Shown: positions 26,605 through 31,577 of the stretch, piece after piece | Numbering within the stretch: the stretch's first letter is position 1 | Layout of the letters: the number at the start of each line of letters is the position of its first letter | DNA from: an uncultured Lachnospiraceae bacterium | GTDB lineage: Bacteria; Bacillota; Clostridia; Lachnospirales; Lachnospiraceae | NCBI GenBank assembly: GCA_910585715.1 | Contig: CAJUEX010000041.1 | Location: forward strand, 1 to 31,577 | Length of the DNA stretch: 31,577 nucleotides | Reading direction: 5' to 3' | Position numbers and translations under genes: made by a program | Notes under the pieces: generated by a model | The model's input: only the letters and a program-made list of their open reading frames with translations | Told to the model about the DNA's origin: nothing | Database searches by the model: none

Positions 26605-26844
26605 ATGGCAAGAATGACATGTACATGTGGAGCTCAATTGAGCAATCATGAAGCTCCGAACGATATTCAACTAAGAGTATATACGGACAGAGAATGGGAC
26701 GAAATATGCAATTGTGATAATATACAGCCATGGATGATACCAGCACCAAAATATGATATTTGGAGATGTCCGGTATGTAAAAGTATATACGTATATGAAG
26801 AAGGAAATGAGTTACCACTAATGATTTACCGATTACAAAAGTAG
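26605..26844 (+). CDS. Small Cys-rich (zinc-ribbon-like) immunity candidate
   Basis: 79 aa with AAGGAGATAATATT directly before the ATG and only 4 bases after the nuclease stop. Two Cys pairs frame the protein: CTC near residues 6-8 and CPVCKS near 55-60, the spacing of a zinc ribbon, with NDIQLRVYTDREWDEICNCD between. No signal peptide or TM segment. The tight linkage to the CdiA_C-like toxin marks it as its immunity protein, but I cannot give a family name. Its length seems complete; a further reading frame after the stop does not extend it. Confidence 0.68.
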   Translation: MARMTCTCGAQLSNHEAPNDIQLRVYTDREWDEICNCDNIQPWMIPAPKYDIWRCPVCKSIYVYEEGNELPLMIYRLQK

Positions 26845-26918
26845 AATTTATATATAATTTTTATACCAATAATGCAGTGGATGAATATAAGAAAGTTTGT
26901 GGAAGAGAATGAAATTTT

Positions 26919-27098
26919 ATGTACACTAATGGTAATCCGATTACATGTCGAGAATGGGATATAAACAATAAGCAGCCAGGAGCACATAAAGATGGTGAAA
27001 GATTTGTTACGGGTATAGATGATTCTATCTATTATACAGATAGTCATTATGGTGATGAAAATAGCCTTTCGGGGTTGTTGCCATTTGTAAAAATTTAA
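26919..27098 (+). pseudogene. C-terminal stump of a barnase-like ribonuclease toxin
   Basis: A 59-codon stretch reads REWDINNKQPGAHKDGERFV, IYYTDSHYGDEN and ends LPFVKI. This is the second half of the microbial RNase N1/barnase family. Against barnase, REWDIN matches WREADIN with catalytic Glu73, GERFV matches the Arg87 strand, and YTDSHY matches TTDHY with catalytic His102. The N-terminal half and any Rhs core are absent, and a TGA at 26910-26912 ends the upstream frame. It cannot make an active enzyme by itself. The barstar-like gene begins 14 bases later, which confirms what this once was. Confidence 0.8.
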
Positions 27099-27112
27099 TA
27101 GAGGTTAATATT

Positions 27113-27505
27113 ATGACAAATAAGATTACTTATGTTTCAGTTGATAAAATGAAAGAAATAAAATTAGAATTACAAAATAATGTATTAGTCGTTGAAATTG
27201 AAGGAAAAAAATGTTCTAATTTAACTGATTACTTATGCTTAATGTCAAATTTGTTTTGTTTTCCAACAAAATCAAGCGGGTTAGACAGTTATAATGACTG
27301 GATGACGGATTTATCATGGCTAAATAGTAATGAAATAGTCATAATTGTATACGACCATTCCGAGTTTTTAAATCAAGATTTATATTCAAAAAAATGTATT
27401 ATTGAAAATTTTGAAGAAGTAATTTTACCTTGGTGGGAATCAGAAGTAGTTAATTATGTGGTTGAAGGAAAAACTAAAAAAGTTATGGTCTATCTAGTCG
27501 ATTAA
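27113..27505 (+). CDS. Barstar-family immunity protein
   Basis: 130 aa; a GAGGTTAATATT site precedes the ATG. The barstar fold is visible as VVEIEGKKCSNLTDYLCLMS (strand and first helix), then the signature LDSYNDWMTDLSWL, which matches barstar's 'N-L-D-A-L-W-D-x-L' region that binds RNase, then IVIIVYDHSEFL and a C-terminal strand KVMVYLVD. It has an extra insert (ILPWWESEVVNYVVEGKTK) compared with the 90-residue barstar. It is intact although the barnase-like partner is reduced to a stump, so it may persist as an orphan that protects against kin carrying the full toxin. Family assignment is fairly secure; retention of function is inferred. Confidence 0.8.
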   Translation: MTNKITYVSVDKMKEIKLELQNNVLVVEIEGKKCSNLTDYLCLMSNLFCFPTKSSGLDSYNDWMTDLSWLNSNEIVIIVYDHSEFLNQDLYSKKCIIENFEEVILPWWESEVVNYVVEGKTKKVMVYLVD

Positions 27506-27582
27506 TATGTTGGCATGTTACATAAACGATTAAAAAATTAGTCTTATTAGGGAAATAATATAGTTATAAGAAGAAAGTTTTT

Positions 27583-28566
27583 TTGCAGAATGGTAAAGCT
27601 CGATATTGCCACATCTGGGGTTGCAGTCTGTTATCCTCCGACAGCGAGCAGGCAAGAACCTATTACCACTATGTCAGCGACGAAAAGGGCAGCATCACCC
27701 ACCTGATATCCTCAGAAGAGGAAGGGGTGTTGAATGAATACAGCTATGACGTATTCGGCAACCGGACCGTCCTGAAGGAAACCGTGGACAACCTGTTTGG
27801 CTATACAGGCCAGCAGTACGACGGCATCACCGGACAGTATTACCTGCGGGCGCGCTACTATAATCCGGTTATCGGGCGGTTTATTCAGGAAGACACGTAT
27901 TATGGGGACGGGCTGAACCTGTATGCGTACTGCTGCAATAATCCGGTGATGTATTATGACCCTACGGGGCATGATCATGAGGTGAATCATAATCCTAATG
28001 GGCATGAGGGGCATCATAACCCTGATGGATTAGACGTGGCAGATAGTCCGGATGCAGGTTCTAATAATGGGAAGAAGACTAATTCCAGAAAGGCAGACGG
28101 AGGTTCCGGCAATGGAAGTGATAAGCCGGATGCAAATGAAAGTAAGCCGAAAGTTTCTAATGATGGAACGGATTCGTCTAACAGGAAGCCGGAAGCAGAT
28201 ATGCCGGATAATAAGCCTAGCCAGGGTGGCAGTTCATCAAAAACCTATATGACAGGCAAAGATGGAGAAAAAGAATTAGCAAATATGTATGGTGGGCGAT
28301 CACAAGCATATTTCATGACTACTAAGGGAAAACGTTTTATAGATCAACTGGCAAATGGTATAGCGCATGAATCTAAGGTAGGATATACAACATTAACAGA
28401 AAGAGTCAAAACACAAATATTGAAGGATGCAGAATTAATAAAAACTGGTCAAATAAAAGGTGCACATTGGCATTTCTTTACCAGTGGAGTAACTGGAAAA
28501 GGTGGTGCATCGCAGCCATTATTAGACTTTTTAAGTCAGAATGGAATTAAATATACTATACATTAG
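27583..28566 (+). CDS. Orphan Rhs C-terminal cassette with PD-(D/E)XK-like toxin
   Basis: The frame runs 327 codons from a TTG at 27583 with no good ribosome site, so it is probably silent alone. Order: short junk N-terminus, 359-bp core-end repeat (residues about 10-129), DPTG, hydrophilic linker (about 130-220), then toxin (about 222-327). The toxin has TGKDGEKELANMYGG, KGKRFIDQLANGIAHESKVG and RVKTQILKDAELIKTGQI, ending AHWHFFTSGV and GGASQPLLDFLSQNGI. D in RFID and E/K in HESK fit the D...E-x-K core of restriction-endonuclease-fold toxins. It would act on nucleic acid. The immunity candidate follows 18 bases later with its own good ribosome site. Confidence 0.8.
   Translation: MQNGKARYCHIWGCSLLSSDSEQARTYYHYVSDEKGSITHLISSEEEGVLNEYSYDVFGNRTVLKETVDNLFGYTGQQYDGITGQYYLRARYYNPVIGRFIQEDTYYGDGLNLYAYCCNNPVMYYDPTGHDHEVNHNPNGHEGHHNPDGLDVADSPDAGSNNGKKTNSRKADGGSGNGSDKPDANESKPKVSNDGTDSSNRKPEADMPDNKPSQGGSSSKTYMTGKDGEKELANMYGGRSQAYFMTTKGKRFIDQLANGIAHESKVGYTTLTERVKTQILKDAELIKTGQIKGAHWHFFTSGVTGKGGASQPLLDFLSQNGIKYTIH
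27611..27969 (+). repeat. 359-bp Rhs core-end repeat, copy B
   Basis: Colinear with copy A (offset 3188 bases) without gaps. Differences are concentrated in the first ~25 bases and at a few late codon positions (for example TGCTGCAAT versus TGTTGTAAT). Confidence 0.95.
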
Positions 28567-28584
28567 TAGGAGGATATGGGATAA

Positions 28585-29160
28585 ATGGAGTATGAATTAA
28601 TGATTCCACCATTTAAACATCAAGGATTTGCAGAATTAAATGGTAAGCAAGCGAAAGAGTATTTTCAATGGTACATAAGACAAATCGATCATCGCATAGA
28701 AGTATTAAATAAATATTTATTAAATCAGGGCGAGAAAATAGATTTTGATTATTCACCAGAGTCTCTAATTCCATTATGGGAATGGTATGAAAGAAATATT
28801 ATACTTGAAAACAAGACGGAAGAAGAATTAATTAGTGAATTTAACAAATATCCTGAGTGGATGAAGGATGAAATATCAACTACAAAAATATCTATTCACA
28901 CATTAAAGTTTGGTATGGATATAGCAATTTATTTTGCCCAAGTTATAATTAAAAATAGTTCAGGTAAAATTGATTGGGGATATTTTACCAAGCCTAAGAA
29001 AATGATGTCGGTGAATCAGCCAGTGCTTTTAGGATTTAAGGCGAATATGGACTTAAATCCTAGATTGATTGTAATAAATTGTACTAGACATTCCAGTGAA
29101 GAAAAAGACAACATGCGATTATATCAGATGTATAAAACATGGATGGAATATGTAGATTGA
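28585..29160 (+). CDS. Immunity candidate for the PD-(D/E)XK-like toxin
   Basis: 191 aa with TAGGAGGATATGGG upstream of the ATG. It is soluble and largely helical, with FKHQGFAELNGKQAKEYFQW, YSPESLIPLWEWYERNIILE and a strand-helix end (LNPRLIVINCTRHSSE, then MYKTWMEYVD). Aromatic content is high. I recall similar proteins next to this nuclease type in Firmicutes but cannot give a family name. It is AT-rich like its toxin. Because it has its own strong ribosome site while the toxin lacks a good start, it could be expressed even when the toxin is silent. Confidence 0.68.
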   Translation: MEYELMIPPFKHQGFAELNGKQAKEYFQWYIRQIDHRIEVLNKYLLNQGEKIDFDYSPESLIPLWEWYERNIILENKTEEELISEFNKYPEWMKDEISTTKISIHTLKFGMDIAIYFAQVIIKNSSGKIDWGYFTKPKKMMSVNQPVLLGFKANMDLNPRLIVINCTRHSSEEKDNMRLYQMYKTWMEYVD

Positions 29161-29294
29161 GCTGCTATAACGGTATAAGAGATTAGAGGGATGATATAAT
29201 TTGTTTTTAGTTGGGAAAATCAGATTACAAAATATAAATAGTTAAATAAATCAAGAAGTTAATTAAAGAAAATACCTCAAACTACAGGACGGCA

Positions 29295-30176
29295 ATGCCC
29301 GCTACCAAAGGGGGAAAAGGGACAACCCACCACATCCGGGGTTACGGACTGACTTCCTCCGACAGCGAGCAGGCAAAAATCTACTACCACTATGTCAGCG
29401 ACGAAAAGGGCAGCATCACCCACCTGATATCCTCAGAAGAGGAAGGGGTGTTGAATGAATACAGCTATGACGTATTCGGCAACCGGACCGTCCTGAAGGA
29501 AACCGTGGACAACCTGTTTGGCTATACAGGCCAGCAGTACGACGGCATCACCGGACAGTATTACCTGCGGGCGCGCTACTATAATCCGGTTATCGGGCGG
29601 TTTATTCAGGAAGACACGTATTATGGGGACGGACTGAACCTGTATGCGTACTGCTGTAATAACCCGGTGATGTATTATGACCCTACGGGGCATGAGCATG
29701 AGGCGCATCATAATCCTAATGGAGGGAATGGAGCAGATGGTCCAGATGGAGGTTCGAATCCCAGAAGGACAAGTGGAGGAGCTGATAGTGGAAGTGATAA
29801 GCCAGAGGCAAATGGAAATAAGCCGAAAGCCTCTAATGATGGAACAGATCCGTCCAATAATAAGCCAAAGTCAGAAACACCAGACAATAACCCAAGCCAA
29901 AATGGAACAAGTGACCCAAAAAATAATTCTAAAAGACAAACACCAGATCAACAAGCATTAAGAGAATTAGCTAAAGAAGCTGCAAACAGAGCAAAGCAAG
30001 GTAATCCAATTTCGGAAGAGGAAGCAAGGATATTAGATGAGTGGGCTCAAGAATATAATGTGCCACAACATCATCAAGCATATAAGGGCAGTGGAGAGCA
30101 TTTTCCAGGTGGAAATTATTCGGATCATACTCATATATATAATATTCATGTTCCATATAAATCGGAGAATAATTGA
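29295..30176 (+). CDS. Orphan Rhs C-terminal cassette with His-rich nuclease-like toxin
   Basis: 293 codons from an ATG at 29295. That ATG is created from the out-of-frame bases of GACGGCAATGCC (DGNA in the parent), because a deletion of about 150 bases joined this point to the ACCAAAG region, shifting frame. A weak AGGACGGCA lies upstream. Order: core-end repeat (about 14-132), DPTG, linker (about 133-205), toxin (about 205-293) with ALRELAKEAANRAKQGNPIS, EEARILDEWAQEYNVPQHHQ and a GEHFPGG / DHTHIYNIHVPY ending. The pattern 'E-A-x-x-L-x-x-W-A-x-E-Y-x-V-P' followed by H, HxHI and HVP is known from nuclease-type polymorphic toxin tips (HNH/GH-E group); the exact family is uncertain. Its immunity gene candidate starts 1 base after the stop. 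Confidence 0.78.
   Translation: MPATKGGKGTTHHIRGYGLTSSDSEQAKIYYHYVSDEKGSITHLISSEEEGVLNEYSYDVFGNRTVLKETVDNLFGYTGQQYDGITGQYYLRARYYNPVIGRFIQEDTYYGDGLNLYAYCCNNPVMYYDPTGHEHEAHHNPNGGNGADGPDGGSNPRRTSGGADSGSDKPEANGNKPKASNDGTDPSNNKPKSETPDNNPSQNGTSDPKNNSKRQTPDQQALRELAKEAANRAKQGNPISEEEARILDEWAQEYNVPQHHQAYKGSGEHFPGGNYSDHTHIYNIHVPYKSENN
29332..29690 (+). repeat. 359-bp Rhs core-end repeat, copy C
   Basis: Colinear with copy A (offset 4909 bases), no gaps. It carries a few differences near the start (GACTTCCTCC, AAAATCTACTAC) and near the end (AATAACCCGG). The block from about 29390 to 29630 looks identical to A and B by eye. Confidence 0.95.
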
Positions 30177-30177
30177 T

Positions 30178-30735
30178 ATGATAAATTTTAAGGTAAATGG
30201 ATATGTTGTACAAAAAGACCAAAAAGAGTATTATAGGGGAATTGATGGAGATAACTGGTATTTAAATTATTGTAGTAATAATTTATACTATGCAAGTTAT
30301 CATGCGGATTATATTGACAAGGCATGGCAGGATGAGTTATATGTGGATTGTTGCTATGAAGATAAATATATTAAATCTTACATTCAAGAATCAGAAAAGT
30401 TAGGCATTAAATATAGGGTTTTATTATGTTTAACGGATAAAGAAGAACCACAAGTATCTGAGAAAATGGTAAAACAAGGTGTTTTTTTAGGTTATGATTA
30501 TGCATACTCTGGTGGAAGTTACTATTCAAGTATTCGAAGTGATATTGTTTCCAGGAGAATTGAAGAATTTATTCATTTTAACTTAAATCATAATGGGCTA
30601 TTTGATACACTTGAAGAAACGAAGGAATTTATCTTATTTAGGTCAGAGCTGAATAAGGTGAGTTCAAAGTATACTTTGGAGGATGGAGATTTTGTCATTT
30701 ACAAATTATATGAACTAGACCCATCAATTTTTTAA
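30178..30735 (+). CDS. Immunity candidate for the His-rich toxin
   Basis: 185 aa. The ATG at 30178 is chosen because it lies just after the toxin stop, with CGGAG about 10 bases upstream; an in-frame ATG at 30037 falls inside the toxin. The protein is soluble and unusually Tyr-rich: GDNWYLNYCSNNLYYASYHA, YVDCCYEDKYIKSYI and GYDYAYSGGSYYSSIRSDIV. C-terminal EDGDFVIYKLYELDPSIF ends in strands. No family recognised. Right-behind-toxin position, AT-rich codons and size fit an immunity protein. The stop is followed by a weak CCCAT...ATGGG hairpin. Confidence 0.66.
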   Translation: MINFKVNGYVVQKDQKEYYRGIDGDNWYLNYCSNNLYYASYHADYIDKAWQDELYVDCCYEDKYIKSYIQESEKLGIKYRVLLCLTDKEEPQVSEKMVKQGVFLGYDYAYSGGSYYSSIRSDIVSRRIEEFIHFNLNHNGLFDTLEETKEFILFRSELNKVSSKYTLEDGDFVIYKLYELDPSIF

Positions 30736-30798
30736 TGGGTTTGTAGTAAAAATAATTTTGGATAAGTAAAAGCCCGTTGCTGAACGATAGAAATTTTT

Positions 30799-30908
30799 GC
30801 TACCAGTACGACGCTTTTGGAAGGATGGAGCAGGCAGAGATTCTTACGGGCAGGGTACAGAAGAACCGTTACGATGTAGAAGGCCTGCGCCATGAGATGG
30901 AGGATGAA
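30799..30908 (+). pseudogene. Rhs YD-repeat fragment joined to an immunity gene
   Basis: Reads YQYDAFGRMEQAEILTGRVQ and KNRYDVEGLRHEMED. It corresponds to the full gene at about 24238-24348 (YQYDAFGRMEQAETVTGRIQ). It then runs directly into the ribosome site and start of the next gene at GATGGAGGATGAAATG. The core end and toxin are deleted. The start is undefined and the stretch is not a functional gene. Confidence 0.85.
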
Positions 30909-31548
30909 ATGGCAAAAGAAATAAATTTTTTTATGACAAGAGCTGATTTGTTATGCGTGTTACAAAAAGTAGAAGAGGTTATTGAACTTAAATATATTGA
31001 GAACAAAGCTTATTATTCAAAAAAATATAGTTATTTATGATTCGTTCAATGGTATGGAAAGCCTTGGATTGAATAAAACTGAAAATCATCAAAGTGAAAG
31101 TTTTTTAGTGTTAGATAAGTTAGATGAACTGCATTGGGAAGAACGTTAACAATATGATGGTAAAATGAGATATCTGGCGGATCAGAGTAATAATACAGAT
31201 TCAGTTATTTTTTGGCCTGGAGGTATATATAAAAATAATTTTTTAATATGTGGGCATGTAGGGACAATTAGTACTAGTGTACCGACCTATTGATAATTAG
31301 CATAATCCCTTGGCTATTTTTTCATTGGTCTGCGTTGTCGTCAGTTGACAATGGGTTCACATTGCCGCCTTCCTCCGCCTTGCCAATGAAAAAATATCCT
31401 GCGGCCTTATGCTAAATATCAATAGGTCAGCACACTAGTGAAAAATCTATAAAAATATTAAAGATATTTCAGAAATCTATAAAAAATTAATGCAAATATA
31501 AATCAGGGAGATATTATTTTAGTGATAGGTAATTGCGAAACTCGTTAA
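30909..31548 (+). pseudogene. Broken orphan immunity-like gene with MITE-like insertion
   Basis: From the ATG at 30909, with GGAGG at 30899-30903, the frame encodes MAKEINFFMTRADLLCVLQK up to a frameshift in the A7 run at 31019-31025. In the other frame it continues NIVIYDSFNGMESLGLNKTE, has a TAA at 31147-31149, continues VIFWPGGIYKNNFLICGHVG and reaches TST just before a 154-bp element at 31280-31433. After the element the same frame resumes with SEKSIKILKIFQKSIKN and a stop at 31488-31490. A further frame shift in an A-run would extend it with NANINQGDIILVIGNCETR to 31548. Four separate lesions show it is dead. The role is inferred from position behind an Rhs fragment. Confidence 0.78.
31280..31433. 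mobile_element. MITE-like palindromic insertion, about 154 bp, with target duplication
   Basis: Terminal inverted repeats of about 27 bases (31279-31305 and 31407-31433) share GACCTATTGAT and TTAGCATAA with three mismatches. A second inner stem pairs GGCTATTTTTTCATTGG (31312-31328) with CCAATGAAAAAATATCC (31383-31399), one mismatch, so the whole element could fold into a long hairpin. ACTAGTG flanks it at 31273-31279 and 31434-31440, a 6-7-base duplication (the last G could belong to the repeat). Removing the element and one flank restores the interrupted reading frame. It has no coding capacity, so any movement would depend on a transposase elsewhere. Confidence 0.8.
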
Positions 31549-31577
31549 GCACGTTCGTAATCTTGATGAAAAACAAG

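Noticed and set aside
26845..26918. Reading frame VEFIYNFYTNNAVDEYKKVC upstream of the barnase stump
   Set aside because: It is short, ends in a TGA, and does not match the missing half of barnase. It might be debris from another gene, but that cannot be supported.
29161..29282. GATATAAT as a -10 promoter box before orphan cassette 3
   Set aside because: A -10 like string exists in AT-rich DNA, but no -35 box at proper spacing could be found.
30715..30745. Possible terminator hairpin after the last intact immunity gene
   Set aside because: ACCCAT pairs with ATGGGT across a 10-base loop, but the stem is only 6 bases and no T-run follows. Too weak to call.

Overview
The window looks like an accessory locus from a low-to-moderate GC, Gram-positive anaerobe of the Clostridia, most likely a gut Lachnospiraceae. 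The basis is strong AGGAGG-type ribosome sites, occasional TTG starts, a DUF4280 PAAR-like protein, and VgrG-like proteins with no outer-membrane secretion genes. The taxon is inferred from style and gene content. All credible genes are on the + strand. No rRNA, tRNA, CRISPR array or convincing intrinsic terminator was seen.

Layout. (1) 1-1899 is the tail of a toxin-cassette array. It holds the 3' end of an Rhs gene with an EsaD/NucA-like nuclease C-terminus, a DUF600/EsaG-like immunity gene, a decayed YD-repeat fragment and an orphan immunity-like gene. (2) 1920-17889 is a tight operon. In order it encodes two membrane proteins, an Hsp70/actin-fold ATPase (892 aa), a 690-aa protein with a faint resemblance to contractile sheaths, three unrecognised proteins that could be baseplate parts, two VgrG/gp27-gp5-like spikes flanking a DUF1795/DcrB-like putative chaperone, a pentapeptide-repeat protein, a DUF1629/Imm11-like protein, a DUF4280 PAAR-like tip, and a tandem pair of duplicated two-TM proteins. 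(3) 17912-25450 is one 2512-aa VgrG-Rhs fusion. Its order is VgrG-like spike, hydrophobic segment, Gly/Asp/Ser linker, DUF6531, YD-repeat shell, DPTG cleavage motif and a BECR-type RNase-like toxin. Its candidate immunity gene follows at 25462-25794. (4) 25851-31548 is an array of displaced Rhs C-terminal cassettes. In order: a CdiA_C-type PD-(D/E)XK nuclease with a Cys-rich immunity protein; a barnase-like stump with a barstar-like immunity gene; a PD-(D/E)XK toxin with its immunity gene; a His-rich nuclease-like toxin with its immunity gene; and a YD fragment fused to a broken immunity gene carrying a small palindromic (MITE-like) insertion with a target duplication.

How it may work. The conserved operon probably builds and loads a contractile-injection-type spike complex in a single-membrane bacterium. 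The fusion protein would carry the toxin on the spike. The array is a reservoir of alternative toxin tips and retained immunities. Three near-identical 359-bp direct repeats, one in the full gene and two in orphan cassettes, end exactly at the Rhs core/toxin border and could let recombination swap toxins. Tube, most baseplate and disassembly-ATPase genes are not identifiable here, so a complete injection machine is not shown by this window.
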